This document shows positions 1 to 8,230 of a stretch of 64,000 nt of DNA, piece after piece. The notes under the pieces are model-generated. The model did not search any database. It saw nothing but the letters and a program-made list of their open reading frames with translations, and was not told the DNA's origin. Positions within the stretch are counted from its first letter, which is position 1. Every line of letters begins with the position of its first letter. The translations under genes were made by a program, and so were the position numbers. Source of the DNA: Aciditerrimonas ferrireducens (GTDB lineage Bacteria; Actinomycetota; Acidimicrobiia; Acidimicrobiales; UBA8190); the NCBI RefSeq assembly GCF_023130475.1, contig NZ_JAKHEX010000007.1, positions 36,762 through 100,761 on the forward strand, read 5' to 3'.

Positions 1-678
1 GACCCGGACGTTGTCCAGAACCACCTCGGCGGTGTGCGAGGCCCGGATCCCCATCTTCTTGAACTTCTGCCCCTGGCTCAGCCCCGGGGTCCCCGGGGGC
101 ACCACGAAGCTGGCCTGTCCGCGGGAGCCGAGTTCGGGGTCCACGCTGGCCACCACCACGTGGACGTCTGCGATGCCCCCGTTGGTGATCCAGGTCTTCG
201 TCCCGTTCAGGACCCACTCGTCCTTGGCCTCGTCGTAGACCGCCCGGGTCCGCAACGAGCTCACGTCGGAGCCGGCGTCGGGCTCCGAGACGCAGAACGC
301 CGCGAGCTGGATCTTGTCCGGAGTCCCGTAGCACTGGGGGCCCCACTCCATCAGCTGCTCAGGGGTCCCGTTCGCCGCGATCCCCGCCAGACCCAGGCTC
401 GAGCCCAAGATGGCCAGGGCGATCCCGGCGTCGCCCCAGGCCAGCTCCTCGCAGGCGATCGGGAGGGTCAGCCCGGTCTCGTCGGCGAAGGCCTGGGCCA
501 TGAAGTCGAAGGAGTAGAGCCCGATCTTCGCCGCCTCCTCCACCACCGGCCGGGGGAACTCCTCCCGCTCGTCCCACTCGTGGGCCACGGGCCGGATGGT
601 CTGCTCGGCGAAGTCGTGGACCCACTTCTGGATCTGGAGCTGGTCCTCGTTGAGCTCCATCGAGAACGGCTGCGGCAT
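1..678 (-). CDS. Acyl-CoA dehydrogenase, N-terminal part (cut by window edge)
   Basis: This is the first 226 residues of an acyl-CoA dehydrogenase, a flavoenzyme that introduces an alpha-beta double bond into an acyl-CoA and passes electrons to ETF. The frame is open to base 1, so the C-terminal helical domain and catalytic base lie outside. The start ATG at 678 follows AAGGAG by 6 bases. The N-terminal helical domain (about 1-120) is followed by the FAD and substrate-binding segment AFCVSEPDAGSD, then KTWITNGGIADVHVV and the end VVLDNVRV, all standard for the family. The substrate cannot be told from this part. An inverted repeat at 726-739 sits just upstream. Confidence 0.95.
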   Translation of the reverse strand, partial: MPQPFSMELNEDQLQIQKWVHDFAEQTIRPVAHEWDEREEFPRPVVEEAAKIGLYSFDFMAQAFADETGLTLPIACEELAWGDAGIALAILGSSLGLAGIAANGTPEQLMEWGPQCYGTPDKIQLAAFCVSEPDAGSDVSSLRTRAVYDEAKDEWVLNGTKTWITNGGIADVHVVVASVDPELGSRGQASFVVPPGTPGLSQGQKFKKMGIRASHTAEVVLDNVRV

Positions 679-725
679 CGTGCTCTCCTTCCGACCCTCC
701 CTGGGTCCCTCGGCCACCACCCAGT

Positions 726-739
726 TTACCCGACGGTAA
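726..739. promoter_or_regulatory. TTACC-N4-GGTAA inverted repeat, likely operator
   Basis: Perfect arms TTACC (726-730) and GGTAA (735-739) flank a four-base centre. The site lies 47 bases upstream of the acyl-CoA dehydrogenase ATG on the minus strand, in a pocket of lower GC. Short symmetric sites of this size are typical of TetR-family regulators of fatty acid genes. The assignment to a regulator is inference, and no TetR gene is in the window. Confidence 0.5.
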
Positions 740-766
740 CAAGGCGGGTGGGCCGGATCGGACCGC

Positions 767-2221
767 TCAGCGGGGTCGCAGGCGGGAGCCTTCGGGGCTG
801 TCCTCGACCGTCCACCCGCGGGCCGCCAGCTCGTCCCGCAGGCGGTCGGCTTCCTCGAACCGCCGGGCCTGCCGGGCCTCGTCCCGGGCCGCCAGCAGGG
901 CCTTCGCCTCCTCGTCGGGCTCCGTGCGACCGGGTCCAAGGGCGTGGTCCCCGAGGGCCAGGCCCAGCGCACCGGCCAGGCAGCCCACCGCCCGGGCCAG
1001 CCCCAGGGCCTCGTTCTCCTGCCCGGCGTCGGCCGCCTGGTGGGCCTGGCGGACCAGCTCGAAGATCCCCGCCAGGGCCCCCGGCGTGTCCAGGTCCTCG
1101 TCCATGGCCCGACAGAAGCCCTCCAGCGCTGCCGCTGGCACCCCGGCCCGGATGGCCTCGCTCGCCCGGTCGACCTGGGCGCCGGCCGCCACCGCCTCCG
1201 GGAACCGCCGGGCCAGGGCGTCGAGGCGCGCTAGGCCGCTCTCGGCGTCCCCGACCGTCGCCGGGGTCACCTCCAGCGGACGCCGGTAGTGGGACCGCAG
1301 GACCAGCAGCCGGTAGGCCCGGGGGTCGGCCTGGGCCAGGAGGTCGGGCAGCGAGGTGAAGTTCCCGAGGGACTTCGACATCTTCTGCCCCTCGACCTCC
1401 ACGAAGCCGTTGTGCACCCAGTGCCGGGCGAAGGCCCGGCCCAGGGCGACCGCCTGGGCCCGCTCGTTCTCGTGGTGCGGGAACCGCAGATCCTGCCCGC
1501 CGCCGTGCAGGTCGAAACCCTCGCCGAGGAGGCCCAGGGACATGACCACGCACTCCGTGTGCCACCCGGGCCGGCCCGGGCCGAACGGCGAGGGCCAGGA
1601 TACCTGGTCCTGAGTCCCCGGCACCTTCTTCCAGAGGGCGAAGTCGAAGGGGTGCCGCTTGGCCTCGCCGCCGGCGACCCGGGCGCCGGCCCGCAGGGAC
1701 GCAAGGGGCTGGAGGGCCAGCAAGCCGTAGTCCGGCACCCGGCTCACGTCCAGGTAGACCCCGTCGGGGGCCTCGTAGGCCGCGCCCTTGGCCACCAGCT
1801 CCTCGACCAGGGCCACCATCTGGGGGACCCAGGCCGTGGCGTGGGGCACCTCGTCGGGTCGCTCCACCGCCAGCTGGGCCATGGCCTCCCACCAGACCGC
1901 CTCGTAGCGGGCTGCGACCTCGGTTGCCGGGCAGCCCTCCTGCCGGGCCCGTTCCAAGATCTTGTCGTCGACGTCCGTCACGTTCGAGACGTAGCGGACC
2001 CGCAGGCCCACGAACCGCAGGTAGCGGCGCAGGACGTCGAAGACGAGGGTGAAGCGCCCGTGGCCCAGGTGCGGTACGTCGTAGACCGTGGGCCCGCAGA
2101 CGTACATCGAGACCTCGCCGGCCTGCCGCAGGGCGAGGGGACGGACCTGGCCCGTCGCCGAGTCGTGCAGCCGCAGGGTCAGCGTCGACGAGGAGGTCGG
2201 GCGCGCCGGGTCGCCAGGCAC
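767..2221 (-). CDS. cysS: Cysteinyl-tRNA synthetase
   Basis: Class I synthetase that charges tRNA-Cys in the cytoplasm, 484 residues, normal length for the family. Seen directly: the N-terminal zinc Cys in VCGPTVYD (C42), the HIGH variant HLGH at 51-54, the zinc-binding segment WHTECVVMS with a downstream HHENERAQ, and KMSKSLGNF. The C-terminal helical part ends in a typical EEADRLRDELAARGW anticodon-binding region. I chose GTG at 2221 because it opens directly before the conserved N-terminal strand and six bases after a TACCGT element, which suggests a leaderless transcript. An in-frame extension to 2383 is possible but low in complexity and overlaps valS. Confidence 0.97.
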   Translation of the reverse strand: MPGDPARPTSSSTLTLRLHDSATGQVRPLALRQAGEVSMYVCGPTVYDVPHLGHGRFTLVFDVLRRYLRFVGLRVRYVSNVTDVDDKILERARQEGCPATEVAARYEAVWWEAMAQLAVERPDEVPHATAWVPQMVALVEELVAKGAAYEAPDGVYLDVSRVPDYGLLALQPLASLRAGARVAGGEAKRHPFDFALWKKVPGTQDQVSWPSPFGPGRPGWHTECVVMSLGLLGEGFDLHGGGQDLRFPHHENERAQAVALGRAFARHWVHNGFVEVEGQKMSKSLGNFTSLPDLLAQADPRAYRLLVLRSHYRRPLEVTPATVGDAESGLARLDALARRFPEAVAAGAQVDRASEAIRAGVPAAALEGFCRAMDEDLDTPGALAGIFELVRQAHQAADAGQENEALGLARAVGCLAGALGLALGDHALGPGRTEPDEEAKALLAARDEARQARRFEEADRLRDELAARGWTVEDSPEGSRLRPR

Positions 2222-2226
2222 TCGGA

Positions 2227-2233
2227 TACGGTA
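2227..2233. promoter_or_regulatory. Overlapping divergent -10 elements for cysS and valS
   Basis: The heptamer TACGGTA reads TACGGT (TANNNT) on the plus strand, 9 bases before the valS GTG, and TACCGT on the minus strand, 6 bases before the cysS GTG. It also lies within or beside the palindrome CGGTAACCG (2229-2237). The two start codons are separated by only 20 bases and neither has a Shine-Dalgarno sequence, so both transcripts are probably leaderless and share one bidirectional promoter core. Confidence 0.5.
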
Positions 2234-2241
2234 ACCGCACC

Positions 2242-4941
2242 GTGAGCCCCCTCCGTCCCCGACCCGACCAGCCCGCCCGCCGCCCGGTCCTCCCCGAGCG
2301 GCCGGCCCTCGAGGGCCTGGAGGAGAAGTGGTCGGTCCGCTGGGAGCAGGCCGGCACCTACCACTTCGACCGCACAGCTCCACGGGAGGCGGTCTTCGCC
2401 ATCGACACCCCCCCGCCGACCGTCTCCGGTTCGCTCCACGTCGGCCACGTCTTCTCCTACACCCACGCCGACACCATCGCCCGCTACCAACGCATGCAGG
2501 GCCGGGAGGTCTTCTACCCCATCGGCTGGGACGACAACGGCCTGCCCACCGAGCGCCGGGTCCAGAACTACTTCGGGGTCCGCTGCGACCCGTCCATCAC
2601 CGAGGACAGCGGCCCACCCGACCGGGCCGGCCGGCGAGGGTCCGAGCCGCCGGTGCCGGTCAGCAGGCCGACCTTCGTCGCCCTCTGCCACCAGCTGACG
2701 GCCGAGGACGAAGGGGCCTTCGAGGCGCTCTTCCGCCGCCTGGGCCTGTCGGTCGACTGGCGCCACACCTACACCACCATCTCCGACCGGGCCGTCCGGG
2801 CCAGCCAACGGGCCTTCCTCCGACTCCTCCGGTCCGGCCACGCCTACTCGACCGAGGCCCCCACCCTCTGGGACGTGGACTTCCAGACGGCGGTCTCCCA
2901 GGCGGAGCTCGAGGAGCGGCCGCTGCCCGGCGCCTACCACCGCCTCCGCTTCCCCCTCCTCGGGCCAGCCGACCGGCCCCTTCCGCTCAGCCCCCCGGAC
3001 CCCGCCGGCCCGGCCGTAGAGATCGAGACCACCCGGCCCGAGCTCCTGGCGGCCTGCGTGGCCCTGGTCTGCCACCCCGACGACCCCCGCTACCAGCCCC
3101 TGGTCGGCCAGCTCGTGGCCACCCCCCTCTTCGGCGTGCCGGTCCCGGTCGTCGCCCACCCCCTGGCCGACCCCGAGAAGGGCTCGGGCATCGCCATGGT
3201 CTGCACCTTCGGGGACACCACCGACGTCGTCTGGTGGCGGGAGCTCGCCCTGCCAACCCGGACCCTCGTCGGCCGGGACGGCCGGCTCCAGCCCGCCCCC
3301 TTCGGCAGCCCGGGCTGGGAGAGCCTGGACCCCGCCGGGGCCCAGCGGGCCTACGCCGAGCTCCAAGGACGCCGGCCCGAGGCGGCCCGCCGACGGATCG
3401 CCGAGCTGCTGGCCGAGGCCGGGTACCTGGTCGGGGAGCCCCGGCCCATCACCCACCCCGTCAAGTTCTACGAACGCGGCGAGCGGCCCCTCGAGATCGT
3501 CTCCAGCCGGCAGTGGTACGTCCGCACCCTGCCCCTCCGCCAGCGTCTGCTCGAGCGGGGGCGGGAGCTGCGCTGGCACCCGCCCCACATGCGGCACCGC
3601 TACGAGGCCTGGGTCGAGGGCCTCTCCAGCGACTGGAACATCAGCCGGCAGCGCTTCTTCGGCGTGCCCTTCCCCGTCTGGTACCCCCTCGACGACGAGG
3701 GTCAGCCGGACCACGACCACCCGCTGGTGCCCCCCGAGGAGGCCCTGCCGGTCGACCCCTCGGTCGACACGCCCCCCGGCTACCGACCCGAGCAGCGGGG
3801 CCGACCCGGTGGCTTCGTCGGGGACCCCGACGTCATGGACACCTGGGCCACCTCCTCCCTCACCCCCCAGATCGCCGGCGGCTGGGAGGACGACCCGGAG
3901 CTCTTCGGGCGGGTCTTCCCCATGCACCTGCGCCCCCAGGCCCACGAGATCATCCGGACCTGGCTCTTCTCCACGGTGGTCCGGGCCGAGCTCGAGCACC
4001 GCTCCCTGCCCTGGTCCGACGTGGCCATCTCCGGCTGGGTCCTCGACCCCGACCGGAAGAAGATGTCGAAGTCCAAGGGGAACGTCGTCACCCCCCTCGA
4101 CCTCCTCGAGCGCCTCGGCACCGACGCCGTCCGCTACTGGGCCGCCTCGGGCCGCCCCGGGGTGGACACCGCCTTCGACGAGGCCCAGATGAAGGTGGGT
4201 CGGCGCCTGGCCATCAAGGTCCTCAACGCCTCCCGCTTCGCCCTCGGGCGCCTGGCCGACGAGGGCGCCGAGACCCTTCCGGGCCCCGAGGCCGTCCGTC
4301 ACCCCCTGGACCTCGCCATGCTGGCCGAGCTCGGAGAGGTCGTCCGCGAGGCCACTGCGGCCTTCGAGGCCTTCGACTACGCCAGAGCCCTCGAGCGCAC
4401 CGAGGCCTTCTTCTGGCGCTTCTGCGACGACTACCTCGAGCTCGTCAAGGCCCGGGCCTACGGGGAGCCCGGGGCCACGACCCCGGACCCCGAGGCCAGC
4501 CGGTCGGCCCGGGCCGCCCTGGGCCTGGCCCTCTCGATCCTCCTCCGGCTCCTCGCCCCCTTCCAGCCCTTCGTCACCGAGGAGGTCTGGTCCTGGTGGC
4601 ACGACCAGGACGCCTCCATCCACCGGGCCCCCTGGCCTCGCCTCGAGGAGCTGCCGGTGGCTGCCCGGGAGGCCTCCGCGGCCGACGGCCAGGGGACCTT
4701 GGCCCTCGCCAGCTGGGTCCTCGGGGCGATCCGCCGGGCGAAGACCGATGCCCGCCGCTCGATGCGCTCGCCGGTCGCCCAGGCGGTGGTCCGCCACCGG
4801 CCGGAGGCCCTGGCCGCCTTGGACCCGGCCCTCGCCGACCTTCGGGAGGCAGGCGCCGTTCTCGAGCTGCGCACCGAAGCCCTCCCGGACGGCCAGGAGC
4901 CGGCCGTGGCCGTCGAGCTGGCCGAGCTCAGCGAACCATGA
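2242..4941 (+). CDS. valS: Valyl-tRNA synthetase
   Basis: Class I synthetase charging tRNA-Val, 899 residues. Visible motifs: PPPTVSGSLHVGH with the HIGH variant at 66-69, the insert GWDDNGLPTERRVQNYFGVR typical of actinobacterial ValS, a CP1 editing region around 200-400, SSDWNISRQRFFG, DVMDTWATSSLTPQ, and KKMSKSKGNVVTP near residue 610. The C-terminal anticodon-binding helical domain is present, and the protein stops without a long C-terminal coiled coil. The GTG start at 2242 lies 9 bases after TACGGT and has no ribosome binding site. Its last 14 bases overlap the end of the convergent membrane protein gene. Confidence 0.96.
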   Translation: MSPLRPRPDQPARRPVLPERPALEGLEEKWSVRWEQAGTYHFDRTAPREAVFAIDTPPPTVSGSLHVGHVFSYTHADTIARYQRMQGREVFYPIGWDDNGLPTERRVQNYFGVRCDPSITEDSGPPDRAGRRGSEPPVPVSRPTFVALCHQLTAEDEGAFEALFRRLGLSVDWRHTYTTISDRAVRASQRAFLRLLRSGHAYSTEAPTLWDVDFQTAVSQAELEERPLPGAYHRLRFPLLGPADRPLPLSPPDPAGPAVEIETTRPELLAACVALVCHPDDPRYQPLVGQLVATPLFGVPVPVVAHPLADPEKGSGIAMVCTFGDTTDVVWWRELALPTRTLVGRDGRLQPAPFGSPGWESLDPAGAQRAYAELQGRRPEAARRRIAELLAEAGYLVGEPRPITHPVKFYERGERPLEIVSSRQWYVRTLPLRQRLLERGRELRWHPPHMRHRYEAWVEGLSSDWNISRQRFFGVPFPVWYPLDDEGQPDHDHPLVPPEEALPVDPSVDTPPGYRPEQRGRPGGFVGDPDVMDTWATSSLTPQIAGGWEDDPELFGRVFPMHLRPQAHEIIRTWLFSTVVRAELEHRSLPWSDVAISGWVLDPDRKKMSKSKGNVVTPLDLLERLGTDAVRYWAASGRPGVDTAFDEAQMKVGRRLAIKVLNASRFALGRLADEGAETLPGPEAVRHPLDLAMLAELGEVVREATAAFEAFDYARALERTEAFFWRFCDDYLELVKARAYGEPGATTPDPEASRSARAALGLALSILLRLLAPFQPFVTEEVWSWWHDQDASIHRAPWPRLEELPVAAREASAADGQGTLALASWVLGAIRRAKTDARRSMRSPVAQAVVRHRPEALAALDPALADLREAGAVLELRTEALPDGQEPAVAVELAELSEP

Positions 4942-5545
4942 CCCGGCGGGCCGCCAGCAGGAACGGCAGGGCGGCCACCGCCAGCACCACCGCCTCCAGC
5001 CACAGGGGCTGCCCCGGCCGACCCAGGAGCGCCAGGTGCAGGTCCTCGACCGGCGCAGCGGCCAGCTTCCTCGGGTCCAGGAACCCCGGCAGGTAGACCG
5101 CCGCCAGCAGGCCGGCGATCCCGGCCAAGGGGGCCATGAGCAGGGGACCCGAGGCGGCCACCACCATCCCGGCCACCGCCAGGGCCAGGACCACGGTGCC
5201 CGCGGCGGCGCCCGCGGGCAGGTAGACCGCCGACACCACCCCCACCAAGGCCACCAGCAGGGCCAGCAGGACCCGCAGCCAGCGGACCGCCCGGGCCGCG
5301 GCCACCAAGCCCCACGCGGCCACCCCCGGCACGAGCACCCCGACCAGCGCGCTCAGCCCGAGCACCACCCGTCGGGACGCCCCGTGACGAGCCGCGTCGT
5401 GCACCAGGGTCAGCCCACCGGTGTGGACGATCCGAAGGCTGGTCTGCGCCAAGGTGAAGGCCGCGCCCGCAAGATAGGGGACCTTGCCCAGGCCGACCGC
5501 CACTCCGAGCAGCCCGCCCACGATCAGCCAGATCCTGGTCCCCAT
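4928..5545 (-). CDS. Polytopic membrane protein, unknown function
   Basis: A 205-residue protein with about five hydrophobic helices, rich in Ala, Val, Leu and Gly, beginning MGTRIWLIVGG. The ATG follows GAGGGGAC at good spacing. A polar loop, HDAARHGASRR, lies after the second helix and a charged loop, DPRKLAAAPVEDLH, before the last helix. I do not recognise a family. It converges on valS and overlaps its stop codon, and is separated from the next gene upstream on the same strand by more than 160 bases, so it is probably a single-gene unit or the tail of the sigma factor operon. Confidence 0.7.
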   Translation of the reverse strand: MGTRIWLIVGGLLGVAVGLGKVPYLAGAAFTLAQTSLRIVHTGGLTLVHDAARHGASRRVVLGLSALVGVLVPGVAAWGLVAAARAVRWLRVLLALLVALVGVVSAVYLPAGAAAGTVVLALAVAGMVVAASGPLLMAPLAGIAGLLAAVYLPGFLDPRKLAAAPVEDLHLALLGRPGQPLWLEAVVLAVAALPFLLAARRVMVR

Positions 5546-5712
5546 GGCCCGTCCCCTCGCGCGCCCGCCGGCCCGGGCCTGCCTGCCGCTGCCTTCGAGC
5601 CCCGAGGCCGGTCCGGGGTCCGCCTAGCATGACCCACCCCGCCCGGCGAGCGGGGGATCTCCCTCGGCGCGCTGCCAGGATCCGCCGACCCTCGCGCCCA
5701 GCACCAGCAGCA

Positions 5713-7200
5713 CTAGGGCTGCCACGCCGGCACCCCACCCCATGGCAGCTTGCCGAACCCATCGGGACCGGCGCTGTCCAGCTCGCCCTGCAAGCCGCCG
5801 AGCAGGGTCGTCGACCGCCCCCCGTCGACCGGCACGCTCTGGACGCTCGTCGGGGTGGCGTAGACCACCGTCGTCCCGCCTACCCCGAAGCGGGGCGCCG
5901 TCGCCCCGGCCCGGGCACCTCGCACCGGTCGACCCAGACCCCCCGAAGCCGGGACGATCCACAAGCGTCGTTCCTGGTCCCACCCGTCCAGGCCGCTCCC
6001 CGTCCCGTCCCCCAGTACCGGCGCTCGGACGACCACCAGGGAGCGCCCGTCCGGCGACCAGGCCGGGTCCAGGGTCACCCAGCCCCGAGGGTTCGGCAGC
6101 GCCCGGCACCGGCCCGTGGCCGGGCGACAGACCTCCACCTGGCTGCCCGACCACGGGAAGGCGCCGTGCTGGGCCACCAAGGCCAGCCGCCCGCCGCCGG
6201 GGGACCAGACCAGCCAGGGCAGGTAGACGAACGTGGTCGCCACGGGGCGAACCGGGCCCCCGGCCACCGGCACGGCAACCAGCTCCAGGCCTGTGGCCTC
6301 GGCCGCTGCCGAGCGTCCGGGATCCAGCCAGGCCAGGAGACCCGCGCCGTTCGGCCAGAAGCCGGCCAGCTGGATGCCCGTACCCGCTGGCGGCTCGTAG
6401 GCCAGGACCGTTCGCCGGCCGTCCACCAGGTCCGCCAGCACCACCCGATCCGGGGCCGAGCCCACCCCTGGCACGCTGTAGGCCAGCCGATGCCCGTCGT
6501 CGGACCAGACGAAGGAAGAGGCCACCGGGGCGACGACCTCCGGCGTGCTCGATCTCGACCCGCCGGGCGCGGCACTCACCACCACCAGCCCCCCGGCGTC
6601 CGGCCCGGCCGCCGGGATGGCGGCGACCAGATCGGCCGCTGGTGACCAGGTGAAGGCCGTCACCGGCCAGGGAAGGGCTACTCGCCCTGGACCTCCGCCG
6701 GCCGGCACCACGTGCAGGTGCTGACCAGCACCCAGGAAGGCCAGCCACGCCCCGTCGGCCGACCACTGGGGCGCGGAACCTGGGGCGCGGTCGGCCACCG
6801 GTCGAGGTTTCGCCACCCCGGGGGAGAGCACCAGGAGCCGGTCACCCCGGAACACCGCCAGCGGACCCGGGAGGGCGTTCAGCGCAGCCTGCTCGGGACC
6901 GGGCCGGACCGTCCGGTAGGGGGCGCCGCTCCCTGCCAGGGCCAGCCCCATGACCACGCCCCCGCCGAGCAGCAGCACCGCGCAGGCCACCCAGAGCCCG
7001 ACGAGCAGCCCGCGGGCGGAACGAGACCAGCCCGGCAGCACCCGCCCGAGGCCGCGCCGAGTGGGCCGCGGCAGCTGGTACCAGCGCGGACGGCGATCGA
7101 CCGCCGCTTCGATCTCGGGGCCTGGCCCCTCGATCAGTTCGTCGGCCAGCCGTCGCAGGTTCCGCCGCAGTCGCTGCTCGAAGAGCTCGTCCCCGCTCAC
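5713..7200 (-). CDS. Membrane-anchored beta-propeller protein, probable anti-sigma partner
   Basis: 495 residues. A basic N-terminal segment (1-60) is followed by one transmembrane helix at about 64-90, then an extracytoplasmic domain of repeated TolB/WD40-like blades, with motifs such as APQWSADGAWLAFLG, SSFVWSDDGHRLAYS, WLVWSPGGGRLALV and DPAWSPDGRSLVVV. The GTG start overlaps the stop of the sigma factor gene as GTGA, so the two are translated together. The layout of cytoplasmic tail, one helix and outside propeller fits an anti-sigma factor that senses an external signal. No HxxxCxxC zinc anti-sigma motif is present, so the partner role is inferred from gene order only. Confidence 0.75.
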   Translation of the reverse strand: MSGDELFEQRLRRNLRRLADELIEGPGPEIEAAVDRRPRWYQLPRPTRRGLGRVLPGWSRSARGLLVGLWVACAVLLLGGGVVMGLALAGSGAPYRTVRPGPEQAALNALPGPLAVFRGDRLLVLSPGVAKPRPVADRAPGSAPQWSADGAWLAFLGAGQHLHVVPAGGGPGRVALPWPVTAFTWSPAADLVAAIPAAGPDAGGLVVVSAAPGGSRSSTPEVVAPVASSFVWSDDGHRLAYSVPGVGSAPDRVVLADLVDGRRTVLAYEPPAGTGIQLAGFWPNGAGLLAWLDPGRSAAAEATGLELVAVPVAGGPVRPVATTFVYLPWLVWSPGGGRLALVAQHGAFPWSGSQVEVCRPATGRCRALPNPRGWVTLDPAWSPDGRSLVVVRAPVLGDGTGSGLDGWDQERRLWIVPASGGLGRPVRGARAGATAPRFGVGGTTVVYATPTSVQSVPVDGGRSTTLLGGLQGELDSAGPDGFGKLPWGGVPAWQP

Positions 7201-7664
7201 AGCTCCAGCAGACCGCGCAACCGTGCCAGCGCCTGGCCGAGACGGGCCTCCACCACCGCCTGTCGCCACCCCAGGGCGTCCGCGACGGCACCGACCGGCA
7301 GGTCGCAGAAATAGCGCAGCACCAGAGGCGTCCGCAGCCGCTCCGGGAGCAGCCCCAGGACGGCTGCCAGCTCCTGGAGCTCGGGCGCTGAGGCCAACGA
7401 CAGGCCTCCCCACGGTTGCCCCGGCCCGCCCCGACGCCGCCGTGCCACCAACCGACTGGCCCGCACCACCCAGTGGAGCTGCTCCCGAGGATCACCGGGA
7501 CCTCCCCGGACGACGGCCTCCTCGGCCAGGCGGCCGGCCACCGCGGGGTCCCCGGTCAACAGGGCCGCCGTCCGCACCAGCTCGACCGGTGCCGACGCAG
7601 GCGCAGGCAGCCGGGCGAGGTGGCTCGCCCCGCCCCGTCCCCCGGTCGTCCCCCACTCGCCCAC
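7197..7664 (-). CDS. SigE-like ECF RNA polymerase sigma factor, short
   Basis: 155 residues. The C-terminal part is a clear sigma-70 region 4: LLPERLRTPLVLRYF, then DLPVGAVADALGW and a recognition-helix stretch ending ARLGQALARLRGLLEL. The first half (LVRTAALLTGDPAVAGRL and following) resembles region 2 of the SigE family but is degenerate. GTG at 7664 follows GGGGAGGAG at 6 bases. The gene is first of a two-gene unit with the propeller protein. The weak region 2 leaves open whether it is an active sigma factor or a region-4-only regulator. Confidence 0.75.
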   Translation of the reverse strand: MGEWGTTGGRGGASHLARLPAPASAPVELVRTAALLTGDPAVAGRLAEEAVVRGGPGDPREQLHWVVRASRLVARRRRGGPGQPWGGLSLASAPELQELAAVLGLLPERLRTPLVLRYFCDLPVGAVADALGWRQAVVEARLGQALARLRGLLEL

Positions 7665-8230
7665 CCGGTCTCCTCCCCGCTCGCTCGCCGCCCCTTCCAG
7701 CCTGGCACAGCACCGCCCGCCCACGCGTCGACGGCGCCGACGCGACTGGAGGGGCCTTGCGGGCCCCTCCAGCGCACCATGGAATCCTCGGCCTGCGGTC
7801 GGACCGGAGAGCCAACCGCCGAAAGGGTGGGAAGACGTCGTCCGCGACGGGCCGAACCCCGGGGTCCGGCAGCCGCCCGCCCCGGCTGCACCACCGCACC
7901 AGGCACCAGATGCGTCCGGCCTCGGACTCGCAGCGACCGTCCTCGACGTGGCGGGGACCGGTCGGTCCCGCAGGCCCCGGTCAGTTCCGGGCTCCCGCCC
8001 TTCCCCGAGGCGGCGACCGTTCGAACACGCTGCTTCCCACGACTCGGACACCTCCTTTCCCTAGGGTCCTTGCCGGAGGCGCTGTTCGCTTCCACCTTCA
8101 TTGGTACGCCTCTTCGCCGGTGAACGCAACGGGTTTTTCGTGGCGACTCCGTGACGATCGCGTGAACGGGCCATGCCCTGGCCAGCGCCGGCGACTCGCC
8201 TGGTGGTAGTCTTGATGCACGAATCAGTCG
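7665..8230. other. Non-coding stretch between sigma factor and luxR-type gene
   Basis: 566 bases without a gene I can support. Both strands contain open frames, but they have no ribosome binding site and no family resemblance. It must hold the promoter of the minus-strand sigma operon and the plus-strand regulator. A hairpin at 7748-7770 is listed separately. A TANNNT element, TAGTCT (8207-8212), lies 18 bases before the GTG of the regulator. Confidence 0.5.
7748..7770. repeat. Perfect inverted repeat (hairpin)
   Basis: GGAGGGGCC (7748-7756) and GGCCCCTCC (7762-7770) form a nine-pair stem with loop TTGCG. It lies about 80 bases upstream of the sigma factor start, with no T-run after it on either strand. 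It may be an operator or a structured leader. Confidence 0.55.

Noticed and set aside
34..1359. Long open frame on the plus strand across the acyl-CoA dehydrogenase and cysS
   Set aside because: It lies opposite well-conserved genes, is compositionally biased (Arg/Pro/Gly) and has no family resemblance; an effect of high GC.
2179..4797. 872-residue minus-strand open frame opposite valS
   Set aside because: Low-complexity Gly/Glu/Val translation mirroring valS codons; no start signal.
5624..5743. Short minus-strand frame with one hydrophobic helix (MGWGAGVAALVLLVLGARVG) at the end of the propeller gene
   Set aside because: Overlaps the 3' end of a supported gene, has no ribosome binding site and is only 39 residues.
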